This document shows positions 36,887 to 47,686 of a DNA stretch of 64,000 nt, one piece after another; position 1 is the stretch's first letter, and every line of letters begins with the position of its first letter. The translations under genes and the position numbers were made by a program. The notes below the pieces were generated by a model. That model saw only the letters and a program-made list of their open reading frames with translations. It was not told the origin of the DNA and made no database searches. This DNA comes from Pholiota molesta (taxonomy: Eukaryota > Basidiomycota > Agaricomycetes > Agaricales > Strophariaceae): positions 372,001 to 436,000 of the forward strand of contig JACGCK010000019.1 in assembly GCA_014925825.1 (NCBI GenBank), given 5' to 3'.

Positions 36887-39276
36887 TCATGTACACCCAT
36901 CGAACATGGAGTTTCTGGGAAATGTATTATTTGCTTGTGCCCAGGTGGTAAGATTCGGATTTGTATAGGCATTCATATGCCTGTTTGAGAATATCAATAC
37001 GAATGTTCTCTTAACGAAGGCGCAAAAGCTTACTTATTGATATAATCGGTAGTAGGGTAATTTGGAGGATTACAACCGACTCCGTTTTTAATACCTCGAC
37101 GTTGGTATACGCGAACATAATCGACCAGCATTTCCGCAGGGAAGACGAGATGCTTGAAATCCGGAGGTTGGAAGTCTATGGCCATCCCAAGGTTGAGGAT
37201 GAGATACTGCAAACGAATAAGTTACTACCGTTTTCCCAAAAACGGCTGAGGGTTATCATACCATTGGCTCCTCCGGGATCAATCTTTGCGAAACCTGTGA
37301 TTCTGAGTTTGGACCAACAGTCGCAGATGTAATCGTGTAGGTTTTTTGGCCATTGCTATACCAAGTAATATACCCGTCATCCCGGTTTTTGGGGTCAGAC
37401 CAATACTCATAAGCATAAGGTGCAAATCCATTAGGACCATAGAATTGGTCGTCGATATAGGTCTGCACTGAGATGGCTTCTTGATATGTGCCGCCTTGGT
37501 AGAGATTGGCAGAAGATAGGTTAGCGTTGTATATTGTTGTCGCTGGAGAAGTTTTGATCCAATTATATCCTGCATCGTATGGGGCGCACTGGAAACTTTG
37601 AGAAACTTGACCTTGCATTCTGCTTGTATCAATGCGGGCTTCGATGATATCGATTTCTGGCACTCCTCGTCCAACAGTCACTGATGGTCCCGGATGATCG
37701 CTGCCAGGACAGGTACATGCTGATAATCGTTGCCCCAGTTGTTGACTCAGCCCCTTTGATGAGATGGGATTGCCACTCCTATCTTGTTGAGCTGGAAAGG
37801 TACCCAGGTCACACGCGTCATAGCTATATGGCCATGTTCCTTCAGTGCTGGCGCCATATCCTGCTCTCCCCTACAAAAGATTAGCATAAATCCACTAATT
37901 ATCATTCGATGCACACACTAGATTTCCTAATGACCAGGCTCCTGGAGATGACCGTAAGTGTAGTCCTGGCTGATGAATTAATGTGCAGTGCTTACCAGGC
38001 CATAAACCAGGAGTAGAAGGTAAACCCGGAAGGCTTATAGAAACTTCAACATAGCCAGTAGTATAACAGAATTTATTCCATGACGTGAGCATCCCTGAAA
38101 GTTGAAGGTAATGAGGTGAACTGGAATTATTTGCTAGGCTAGTATTCACATACCACTCTGGAAGTCAAGGTCATGGACCCGTTGTTCCGACATTGTTAAC
38201 ACAAGTTTTCCGTCCTTAGTTGTTACCGCCTACGGAATATAAGGGAGCATCAGAATATTGTATTATGAGAGCCAAGGTATGGGCTTACCGATGGATCGTA
38301 CCACTCAGTGTCTCCAGTAGGCCTAGATGAAGCCCAATTATCAGTAGGAATGGGTAATAAAGACAGCAATTGCCATACCAGTAGTGAAGATCAGCCGCCT
38401 CCCAATATGGATCATCGCCTGGGTAGAATGAACGACCGTCGGTATTGAATTCGTCGCTAAACACGAGGTCGTAAAGATTGCCATCAGAGCCAGTGCGAGT
38501 AAAGACATTAGAAGGGGTGTCGCTGTCGATGAGACTTGGTACATTTGGTAGTAGAGGTATCTGTCCGGATCCGTTTATGCCGCCCACGTTGAACCCGACG
38601 AAATGCGGAGTTTTATGGGTTTCGTAAAATATAACAGGGTATCCAATGAATAGGCTCAAGAGGCCAATAATAATAATCAATATCGCGCCAGCATTAACCC
38701 ATCCTCTCCAGGAGAAAATAGTGAAATCGAAGTAGCCCGGGGGATCTGGATGGTGAAATGCGTCGTCAAGGTCAGGATCTTTGTCCCACATATACTGTGG
38801 CACAGTGGTTGTAGTTGGTACCGCCTGAGGAGGTGGTCCCGGCGGAGGCGCTTGTTCTCGTGTAGGGGCTCTCGTTAACGAATTTTCTGATGAAGGAGTC
38901 GTGCTAAATCGTGTATTTGTGCCAGTCTCTCTGGTTTGTTCGGGTTGGTACTATTTAGGAAATAAATTGGTCTGAAACACAAGAGGAGGTTGAAGTATAG
39001 AAGACGCACTGAATATGGACCATATCCCGCCCCTATATCCCCAGTCGCTACACCCCGCGCCATTGCGTGCCGCCCATTTTGTGTATTGCTGTTGCGCCGA
39101 TTGCTGTTTGCGGAAGCAGATCGAACTGGTCGTGGCCCGCTTACTTGCGGGGGTTGTGCATATTGCGGTTGTTGCTGGTAGACCGACTGAGAGTTTGAAC
39201 GAGATGGGCTTTGCAGTGGAACGGCTGCGTATTGGGGGGTTGGCTGGTGTACAACGCGGCGTGTAGGACGGGACAT
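36887..39276 (-). CDS. KRE6/SKN1-like beta-glucan synthesis protein (GH16), copy B
   Basis: Paralogue of the gene at 33089-35515, with the same order: Pro/Gln-rich cytosolic tail from ATG 39276 ([13 protein letters not shown]), the [13 protein letters not shown] motif, TM segment ([21 protein letters not shown]), the [19 protein letters not shown] block, [19 protein letters not shown] and the GH16 motif [10 protein letters not shown] with both catalytic acids. The C-terminal part repeats [29 protein letters not shown] and [14 protein letters not shown], ending NSMFDGCT. The copies share intron positions near the end (around 37030 and 37200 here, 33230 and 33400 in copy A), which supports tandem duplication. 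Copy B lacks the long Gln run. Both copies look active, so they may be partly redundant, as KRE6 and SKN1 are in yeast. Confidence 0.9.
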
Positions 39277-40173
39277 GAGGGGAGCGTTAGAGGGAGAGAG
39301 AAGGTATCCGAGCAAAAGTTCCCGGCAGAGCCTCCAACTTAGATGGGCCTCTGCTTCTCACGGCTTGGCATCTCCTTCGACTTGTTCTATTCTCATTCTG
39401 GCGCCGGCCTTGCAAAGCCGCTCGTCTATTTTCTTCTCGATGATACTATGCTATCTGGATTCAACGAATACACTGCAAATCGCAGCTGAAGGCGATGGGC
39501 TAGCTGCTTCCGATTCGAAGATTACCTCGCTCTTTTCATCACCATATCTGTCATGTCAATCATCCGACATGAGGCCCGTCCTCCTCGTGCAATCGACATA
39601 TGTATGGACGATCCATTCATGGAGTCGTCGTGGTCATCACTGCTTTTAGGACCCTTCGGCGATTACTGGCTCCGCCTTCACATCAGCGCAGCGGTCATTC
39701 CAATTCCCAGATTTATTGGCAGATTTGGTTTGGATAAAAATCCAATTTTTTTTCACATATTTGGGATCATACATTTGGGTGTATTTTCAGGGGTCCTGCG
39801 CCGCCTTCCAAAGAATTCAAACGCAAGTAATCGCCGCAGAGCGGACCTAAAAATAGATCGTCAGCAGAGTTTCCGGACCCACGACATAGCATCGGAAACA
39901 CTTGACTTGGGCTGCAGCAGCCTATTGGATTCGTCATAGTAGCAAAGAAGGCCGTAAATCACTTTCAATGCTTCAGACACCCGCAGGCACATTTACATCA
40001 GCGAATATATCACGGGAAAATTGTCTATTGTGGTAATGTAATGAGTGGAAGATCAAGGGCGCTATAAAGTCAACCTCAAAGGCACCTGTTCGAAAAAGAA
40101 AATCACCGTAAAACCGCATGGAAAATACAAAGCGTAAAAATCAAAAAAAAAAATCAAAAATCAAAAAAATCCG
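39277..40173. other. Intergenic region, KRE6-like copy B promoter side
   Basis: Contains the copy B promoter and the 3' UTR of the cupredoxin gene, including an A-rich tract at about 40118-40170 (U-rich in the transcript) right after its stop. Plus-strand ORFs at 39275-39939 overlap without domain support. Confidence 0.5.
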
Positions 40174-41220
40174 CTATAGCGCCAGGGCTATGGCGGCTCC
40201 CATGGCGGCCAGTAACGAGCCTGCTGTTTGTGCGGACAAGTGGAGAACACCGCTGCTGGTTGTAGCACTTCCAGTGCTACTGGGATCGCTAATAATATCG
40301 GTGCTGGAACCATTGGTAGTGACAGGGGTAGCGGCTGTACCTGCTGGAGTAGTTCCAGTGGCGCTGGTGTTTGGGGTGCTACCTTGGGCAGTGGCCTGTT
40401 GAGAAGGGGAGGATAGGTTAGTTTGACATCCAAATCAATTGGGAGGTTTCGTACGAGGAAAGCGGAAAAGGATTTGTCGGCTGTTGGGTTAATGGCGAAG
40501 ACCATTCCCGCTTTACAATGTCTGATTTGAATGGAGGAAACACATATTAGCGCCTGGGTTTGAAGGAATTCCTAAGTCAAGAAAATAACTTACGCTCCCT
40601 GTTCGCAGAAAAACCACAGTGGTGAAGTGGCTAAGTAGTCCATGAAGTCAGTACGAGGATATAATTTTTTTTTTTTGTCAAACACAAACCGTTGTCTATC
40701 TGGATTGTCCATTCGGGAAAAGCAGTAGCATTTGCGGCTACTGGTATGTAACCAGAATTCACGCCACCGTCCCTGTTTGAGTTCGTCAATGTCAAGATAT
40801 GTGATAAACTGGGCCAACACATACTTAACGGCACACGGAGCAGCAAATGTTGATTGTGTGACCGTCTATTAGGATGAGGAAATATGTCGGTGAGTATCCT
40901 AAAAATAGGTCTTGTTGCTGCGATCCATACATGATTTTTCGAAACGCTAGAGAATCCGACTGGTGAGTACCTTGATAATATTGAGGAAGTCGTGCATGAT
41001 GCTCACAATTTAAAAGAAACAAAATCCCCAGCCTGAACACCGGTCAGACTGAAATCTTTGTCAGCTCCCACAAGCAAAAAGAGGACGAGACCATCGAGGC
41101 GTACGTATTTGGCTCGAAGGTAAGCTGGTTATTTTGCCCAACAACAACGCTGTGGTTTGTTCCAGAAACGAGTGCCGCGAGAGTAGACACAGCAAGAGCC
41201 AAGGAAGCGAAGAAGTGCAT
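40174..41220 (-). CDS. GPI-anchored extracellular cupredoxin
   Basis: A small secreted copper-protein-fold (cupredoxin) protein of the fungal extracellular serine-rich type. ATG 41220 opens the signal peptide (MHFFASLALAVSTLAALVSG); an ATG at 41247 is an alternative. The domain reads HSVVVGQNNQLTFEPN, QAGDFVSFKF, TVTQSTFAAPCA, FPEWTIQIDN and PLWFFCEQGAHCKAGMVFAINP, which shows a Cys-His-Met pattern in the last loop, as expected for a type 1 copper site, with a His candidate near TVTQSTF. After a final intron (donor GTACG at about 40460, acceptor CAACAG at about 40400) comes a Ser/Thr/Ala-rich linker (TTPAGTAATPVTTNG) and a C-terminal hydrophobic tail ending AAMGAAIALAL, typical of a GPI signal. 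Unspliced, the last exon is out of frame, so this intron is essential. Role in copper handling or wall function is inferred. Confidence 0.85.
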
Positions 41221-41737
41221 GGTATTTTTTAAGTTGATGAACTTCAAAGTTTGTAGGGCTCAAACTAGATGGGATGCGAAACGATTACGGATGTTAATAG
41301 ACCGAGAACAAAGCGAGCCTAGTATAAAACCATAGTATCAGACACGCCATAATTAAATAAATATCTGCGGATGAGGCTCACACTGCTCTTCAGGAAAAGG
41401 AAATGGTCGGAAAAGAAGAGGGGGAAAAGACAAAGAAGCAAGTCTCTCTGCGGGTATGTTTTTATACATTTAGGTGACATGGCGACCTGGTAGATAGAAA
41501 AACTTGGCAGGTCCAGGCAGGTCCATTGCATTCCGTCGAAAAGCTTCTGCACATTCTTGGCGCTTGTTTTGCGAGAACAGTTCTTGGCGGACATACCGGC
41601 CCGCTCAATTACGCGTAATCTTATCGCTATTGTCACTGACTCAGCTGCGCCAGGTTCCAATCTCTCTTGCATCCTAACTTTCAACTACACAACGCCTTTG
41701 TGAAGGAATCCATTGTTGGACACATATTCTTCTCGCT
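41221..41737. promoter_or_regulatory. Divergent promoter region between the cupredoxin and PPC decarboxylase genes
   Basis: About 517 bp separate the two oppositely oriented starts. It is AT-rich on the cupredoxin side with no clear TATA box or known binding site. Shared regulation is possible but only inferred. Confidence 0.35.
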
Positions 41738-42647
41738 ATGCCTATTCGACATTTTATGGCCGAATTATCGCGGCGTCCTCACCATACCCATGTGTTGCTG
41801 ATAACCACTGGTAGTGTCGCCTCCATCAAAGCACCATTAATTGTGCAAGAGCTGCTGAGTGTGAGTGAAATAACAACCCAGACAACCTTCCAAAACAACT
41901 GGCGAACAACCATGGTGCCTCGATTGGCGAGGCGGTATCTTGCTCATGTTTTCGCCGTGTAGATCAGTATTCCAAAGTCCTCGTAGAAGTGGTGGCCACG
42001 AAACCTTCACTTGAATTCTTCAGCAAGGACGACGTGAAAAAGGCGGGTGCCCAGATCTGGACAGATGAGGATGAATGGACGGTTAGCCTCTTGACATGTT
42101 TTGCTTCTCCTGGCCTTAACAGAAGGCCGTTTTAATTAGGGAGGGTTTAACATCGGAGACCCCATACTGCATATTGAACTTAGGCGCTGGGCTGATATTG
42201 TCCTCGTTGCGCCATGTTCAGCCAATACGCTCTCGAAAATTGCTCACGGTCTCTGCGACAACCTGGCTGTGGGTTGCTCTCCATCCGATCTAATCCTTCT
42301 TAACATTGACCTGCCGACAGACGTCGCTGATGCGAGCTCTTTCACCCACCACCCCCACATATATCTTCCCGGCAATGAACACGTTAATGTATGAACATCC
42401 ACTAACTGCGGAACATCTCCGAATCATCGAAGACATTGTGGGGTACAACGTTGTTGGTCCTATAGGCAAGAAATTGGCTTGCGGGGATATTGGTGCGTAC
42501 AATATCGCATCAAGTCGTTTTTTCTGACTGCGTCATTGATGCGACATGATCGTAGGTGTTGGAGCCATGACGGAGTGGAAAGATATTGTAAAACTTGTGG
42601 TGGACAAATTCCATCTCAGCAAAGCTGAACAAGAAGTTTCCCCGTAA
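41738..42647 (+). CDS. CAB3: Phosphopantothenoylcysteine decarboxylase (coenzyme A synthesis)
   Basis: FMN-dependent decarboxylase that turns phosphopantothenoylcysteine into phosphopantetheine in coenzyme A biosynthesis. Exons joined in frame read HHTHVLLITTGSVASIKAPLIVQELL, YSKVLVEVVATKPSLEFFS, IWTDEDEW, HIELRRWADIVLVAPCSANTLSKIAHGLCDNLA, TSLMRALSPTTPTYIFPAMNTLMYEHPLTAEH, GYNVVGPIGKKLACGDIG and the C-terminal MTEWKDIVKLV. The His of the HIELRRWAD motif and the PxMN clamp (PAMN) are present; the final Trp of the usual PXMNXXMW is Tyr here. The intron before TSLMRAL uses GTGGGT/CGACAG. About 220 residues, similar to human PPCDC and without the long acidic tail of yeast HAL3-type proteins. Confidence 0.88.
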
Positions 42648-43182
42648 TTTCTACGTTTGAGGTTGCCAAAGTCAGAGAATATCGACCAGCGTCTTCTTTT
42701 CATAGTTTGCGGAGCCAATTCAACATTGTATTTCATTGAGCATCGTAAGGCAACGAAGAACAAGGCGTATGTACCTATCTACTGATATTTCATTGACTAG
42801 ATGATTCACTCCATGTAAGTGATCCCGTAGCAACTTTGAGGAAGGGATGTTGACAGCCTGCAAAGTTTGAGGCAGAAGCGGTGTTCATATTTCTTGCGGT
42901 ATCTCCTGGCCTGATGTCTTGAGCTTACTGGCATTAACGTCACATTCTAAGCAAACGAGACCTAAAACTGAATAAAGATAAAGGTGACATTTGTCCGTTT
43001 CTGGTGCATTGGGTCTAGACCGATTGTCGCATAGTGACTAGATGGTGCAAATACTCTCTCTACTAAGAAATGGTTTCTTTCTATATGCTTCCATAATTAG
43101 TTGATGCGACGAGTAAACAATTATAATTTATTGTGCACATACGTGAGCTGGCCCAACGCGTCTTGGACAATGCAACAGCAGC
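42648..43182. other. Intergenic region between convergent genes
   Basis: 3' ends of the PPC decarboxylase gene and of the following minus-strand gene meet here. Short ORFs only, no motif. Confidence 0.5.
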
Positions 43183-44045
43183 TCATCCCTGTTGCTTGGC
43201 TGGAGCGTCTTCTGACGAAGCCTTGTTCTGCTCCTGGCTCACAGTCATTCTCAAACCTCATATAATATAACAGTGCAACTCACCGAGGACTGCTCCACTG
43301 GAGCGGACTTGGCTTCATCAATTGTCGCATTCTGCTGCTCAGGCTATAAGGAAGCGGCAGTTAGTAGCGAAAGAAGATGTCATATTTAGAACTCACCTCT
43401 TGAGCATCCTTAGGCGAATCATCGGCCTATAGGTGCCATAAAGAGTAACATATTTAATGATATGAGCAACTGAGCCGGTAGCATAGCGGAAGCACGTACT
43501 TTAGCAGCCGCGATCGAAGAGCTGACATCCGCAACTGTGCCTTCGTCATCTGTCATGAGTACATGGGCCTCAGCCTTCTCAGGCTCAGGCGCAGGCTCGG
43601 GTGCGGATTCGGGCGCCGCCGCCTCCTTGTGCTTGAGCGTCGGGAAATCATGCTTGTCGTCGTGCACAAGCTGTTCTTTTTTCCTGGCAGAAGGAGAGAC
43701 AAGGTAGAGGAACTGAAATGGGAAATTATGGGGTCAGACGACCAGCACGCGGGGTGAGTGACGTCGCATGGCCGAGACATTCGTAGTGGGCTCACAGCGG
43801 GCAGGAAGACAATGGTCGAGCCGATCTATGGAGACGCAGAACAGCGCTGGTTGAGAAGACAACGAGAATTAAGAAGGAAATATATGGCGCACTATCCAGG
43901 GCTTGTCGCTTGATTTCACCTGGGCACCATGTGACGTCGTGGATGACATGGCGCGTCTGGCTACCCTAGACGACGCGGATGCCACCGTGGTCTGGGCGCG
44001 GCGAGCGGCCGATCCAAAAGCAAGGCGAGCGAGACGAGCAGACAT
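43183..44045 (-). CDS. Probable mitochondrial membrane protein, unknown function
   Basis: Minus-strand gene of about 170 residues over five exons. From ATG 44045 the N-terminus is Arg/Ala/Ser-rich with no acidic residue (ARLARLAFGSAARRAQ, then VASASSRVARRAM), a classic mitochondrial presequence. A short hydrophobic segment follows an intron (IGSTIVFLPA joined to FLYLVSPSARK), then an acidic, Ala/Pro/Glu-rich tail (EAAAPESAPEPAPEPEKAEA) and a C-terminus ending EDAPAKQQG. Splice sites are canonical, including the exon carrying HDDKHDFPTLKHKE. I recognise the family only as a basidiomycete hypothetical protein; inner membrane location with the tail outside is inferred. Confidence 0.6.
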
Positions 44046-44243
44046 TTTGTCGGGTGAGGAGGGTCAAGCTTGTTCAAGTGCAACTGAATGTGAAATCTCG
44101 TGGGGATTTCGGGCGCGGGTCAGACCGGCATCGATGACGTTGAACGCTTGTCTCATCACAAGTCCAGTCTACTGTTTAGAAATCTAGACGGCTACACAAC
44201 ATACACGACGAGTACACGATGTCGAATAGAATACAACTACAGT

Positions 44244-45962
44244 CTAGTAATCCCACTCGAACCCAAGTTTAGACAATAAAGAGAGAGCCATAGCGGCTTG
44301 GAATGGACTATTTTGCACCAGGCCCTCGTCCAACAAGCACTTCAAAAGGTTGTCGCGTTCCTCGTGCGCCAGCAGTCGGGTATAAGTGCCATGCTCGTCT
44401 TTGAAGTCACCCAGGACGTCTGTCAGGTGTTTTAAGGGCGCTAGAGCAGGGTCTATAATATCTTGATGGGCATCCAGATGCACGGAGGCGAGCAATCTAG
44501 GCTTCGTTGATTCTAATTTCGAGTCGTTTTGCGGCATGGTCTCTTGAGTGAGATATTGGTCGTTATTGGAGTAATCATATCCTCCATAGTACGCATGAGG
44601 CTGCTATATTTTGGAAGTTAGTAAGTCCTCTAGTGGTTAAATCAAAACCGATTTACCGATCCTGCAAGGTATTGGTCGGATTCCAATGCGGCATGGGACA
44701 CCACATAATTATTTGACGATACGGCGATGTTCCCAGATGACGGCGAATGATTCCCCCAATCAAAGGCAGGTGCGAGAGGCACGACTTCATTATAGAAAGT
44801 CACATTAGATGGCTGTGATTGAGGAACCATGGGCAGCGCGACGTCCGAGAAAGACAAATTAGGCATAGGAACAGACATGCCGGTCGTGGTGTAGCTGTTG
44901 GAAGGTACAGAGGGCAACCTTCGAGACGAGCCAAGATTCTCCGGCGAATTGTTTTGAAATTGGGTATGGAAAACAGGGCCATGTAGGTTGGCGGCCTTCT
45001 GCGGTTTCTGAGTTCGCGCGAAGCGGGTTTGAGTCGAAAGATCACGAACTGCAGCTGCTTCCGCCGAAAAAATACCATCAGTCGGAAGGTGCCCATATAT
45101 GCTATCAGGTTGATTGGCAGAGAGACCAGAACGAGTATTCCGAGTTCTAGAGCCCGTGGCTTTGTTCGGAGCATTCATAGGAGACCTTTTAGGCGGCGCT
45201 ACACTCGGAATGAAGTGACTGTAAGCCATAGCCGTATTTTTCAGATTCCCAGCATTGATTCCAGAGAGTGCCGGTCTCATGCTCGAATCACCTTCGACCG
45301 GTTTGAAGGGCAGGCTACCAGAGGATTCGACGAGCTCAGCTTTTACATGCATAGTTTGAGGATCAGCAGGCATAGCGGCGACTTTACGCTTGCTGCTCCG
45401 CAAGTTCCGAGCAGGCGAAGTCTTTTTCTTCTGGGGAGGCCTTCCTCTCTTCTTTCGAGGAGGTTCAGATGCCACAGACGCGTCCAAAGTACCAGACGAA
45501 GATACAGACATAGTCGTATAGTCAGAGACACTAGTGGCTTCAGTTATTGGCGAGGATCCAGACAAGGCGTCGACATCGGCTTGTTCACGCTTAATGCGAA
45601 GGATCTCTTGTGGAGAAAATGTGGGATCGAGGCTGTAAGTCCCCGTGTAACCCTTTTGGCCTGCCTTTGACTTGGGCTTGTTTACCTTCATTCTTTGACG
45701 TCCAAACCAGTTGTGTATCCATTTCGACGGCCTACCAGGTGGGGGCGTTGTAAGAGGAATAGTCAGCTCTTCGCAGCAGTTGACGAGGGCAGAGCATGAT
45801 ATAGGTAACCCACAAAGTCGTTTGCTCGCTTAAAGCTTTGATTTTCTCCGAGGCAGGCATATCTGAGATCGCGTACTCTTTTTGGAGAATCGCTGTTTGA
45901 GCTGCGGTTGCACGAATGACTGTAACATTTCTCGTTGTGCCATTGGTTGAAGAGCCGTCCAT
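44244..45962 (-). CDS. Divergent homeodomain protein with AT-hook-like motif
   Basis: Three exons (45814-45962, 44657-45731, 44244-44603; 1584 nt, 527 residues) joined in frame. The homeodomain is split by an 82-bp intron: RATAAQTAILQKEYAISDMP, ASEKIKALSEQT, TLPSKWIHNWFGRQRMK. Counting from Leu16 to the Trp-Phe of helix 3, the spacing matches a homeodomain exactly (Leu40, Trp48, Phe49, Arg53), but the invariant Asn51 is Arg (WFGRQR). A basic stretch KKRGRPPQKKK (about 45430-45455) has the GRP core of an AT-hook. The rest is Ser/Thr-rich and disordered; the C-terminal exon is helical (YTRLLAHEERDNLLKCLLDEG). Probably a nuclear DNA-binding regulator. No mating-type partner is adjacent. ATG 46010, in the same frame, is a possible upstream start. 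Confidence 0.82.
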
Positions 45963-46525
45963 AGCAGATCCTGAGACCAAAAGGCAGGCAAGTGCGAGAG
46001 CTAGTATCAATCTTTTCAGAGCCAGAGAAAGTCAAAAGTGACTGAGAGTTTGAGAGGTTTCTACTTCGGAGTAAGGGCAACGACGGAAAGGGCCTTGATC
46101 CGGATAACGAAAAATAACACCGCCGCCCTGAACAGAGCAAATAAATGACAGAGACTGTCTGCTGCACCGGGATACGGAAGTGATCTCAATTTTCCTATAG
46201 AGCTATGCACAAAATGGAGAATATGAAGAGATCTGCCTTCGAGGATGATGGGGGAAGGTGGAAAGCCTGGCGGAGGGGCGCGGGGTTCTAAATTGACATT
46301 GTTGTGTGGTCTTCTCACGCGTCGAATATATCTTCCCCACCTCCTTCAAGCTAGCGCTCAAGCTCAAGACTCAGTCGAGTCCACCCCGTCCCCTTCACTC
46401 CACTGTTTCCTCGTCTCCACTTCCATCATCTGTATTTCTAGTCTCTCTCATTCTCTCTCTTCTCGCCTCAAGTTTTCGCTTTGCAATTGTAAACATAAAA
46501 CATACTACTCACGAAACCCTCCATC
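45963..46525. promoter_or_regulatory. Divergent promoter with CT-rich tract
   Basis: Separates the homeodomain gene (minus) from the SIKE-family gene (plus). A pyrimidine-rich tract at about 46340-46470 (CTCTC runs) lies just upstream of the plus-strand ATG at 46526, a common feature of fungal promoters near the transcription start. Confidence 0.45.
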
Positions 46526-47686
46526 ATGGCCATCATCGAAGGAGCCAACCCCAACCAGGGCGAGAACGACCTCATGCAGCTCTGGGCCATTATCACCGAG
46601 CTCGGCGAGCAACTAAGCCAGAACAGGGTCATGTCGGTGTCGCTGTATAGTCAAGCGGGGAAGATTAAGGTGTGTGCATCCTGCAGCCGTAACTGGTGCC
46701 AAGTTGTTCACTGTATAGGAATCTCATTCGATAGCATCAGGCCATTAACTCGCAAACGGGATTTGTGTTGCGGCGGTACCCTGCATCTCTTGTTATATTT
46801 CGACGACTATTTCTGATGTGCGTCTTTTGATCCAGGTTTAATCTGGATAAGACAAAGGGTACGCTACTATGCTTTGCTTTTTTCTACCCGAGGTTGTGAA
46901 TTGAGCGTCGTGCGGCATGCACAGAGGAATACGATACCGAACTGGAACACATGAATGCAGCAATGGCGCAAGAGAATCAAGCCCTGCAGCATGATAACAA
47001 GCAGCTTAACGCATTAATTAAGGAGTACGAGCAGACTTTGGAGACACTAATGAGTTGAGAGCTTTTTTGCATGATGCCGATGCTTGGATACTGATCCTGT
47101 CCGGAAGGTTCATTTAGAAATAGAGCTGTTCGTGGCTTCTTGCATTCCCCTGTCATCCAGTGCTAATCAAAATAAATAGAAAGACGTCCAAGAACGCGAA
47201 CTCTCCCTAATCCGCGAATACGAAGCCAAGCTCCTCGCGCGCGAAGAAGAAAACGCACACAAAGACCTCGACGCCTCCACCGCCGTTTCCCACTCTCTCG
47301 TCCGGATATCGCACCTCCTGCGCCAGATCCTCCGCTCGCAGAACGGGGAAGACGCCGAGGACCCGGTCACGCGCACGGACGATGAGGAGAACAGGGAGCC
47401 ATGGACGGTGGCGGCGGCGGCGGATTATGCGTTGGAGCGCGATATCGAGCTTGCGCGGCTGGAGAAGGAGAACGAGGAGCTGAGGCGGCTCGCGGGGCTG
47501 CTGCCACCGCAGCCGAGGAAGGAGTCGAGTGGGCTGGGTGGGAGCGATTTTAGGCCGATTTTTGAAGCGCCGCACCCGGTGAGGCTTTCGAGTATGCAGA
47601 AGGTGGTGCCACCGGTGCCGATACCCCGCGAGAAGCTCAATCTGCTGTCAGTCCGTTTTCATCTTATGTTTTGCGCATCCTCTTGA
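46526..47686 (+). CDS. SIKE/FGFR1OP2-family coiled-coil protein (STRIPAK component)
   Basis: Six exons (46526-46669, 46741-46775, 46836-46858, 46925-47053, 47108-47127, 47180-47686) total 858 nt, 286 codons. The protein is largely coiled coil: MAIIEGANPNQGENDLMQLW, ELGEQLSQNR, TGFVLRRFNLDKTK, then ENQALQHDNKQLNALIKEYE and TLETLMSSFRNRA, KDVQERELSLIREYEAK, and a C-terminal helix LARLEKENEELRRLAGLLPP. This layout matches the SIKE/FGFR1OP2 family, whose fungal members are scaffold parts of the STRIPAK complex (for example SCI1 of Sordaria), involved in cell fusion and development. Exon 5 is a 20-nt micro-exon encoding SSFRNRA across the junction; without it the frame is lost. A last intron (about 47658-47706) ending a few codons earlier is an alternative 3' end. 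Confidence 0.8.

Noticed and set aside
45029..45670. 213-codon plus-strand ORF
   Set aside because: Antisense to the homeodomain gene; Arg-rich from Ser/Thr codons on the other strand; no splice support.
46526..47686. bZIP or kinesin-like identity for the coiled-coil gene
   Set aside because: No basic region or motor motif; the QENQALQ-KEYEQTLE-SSFRNRA order fits SIKE/FGFR1OP2 instead.
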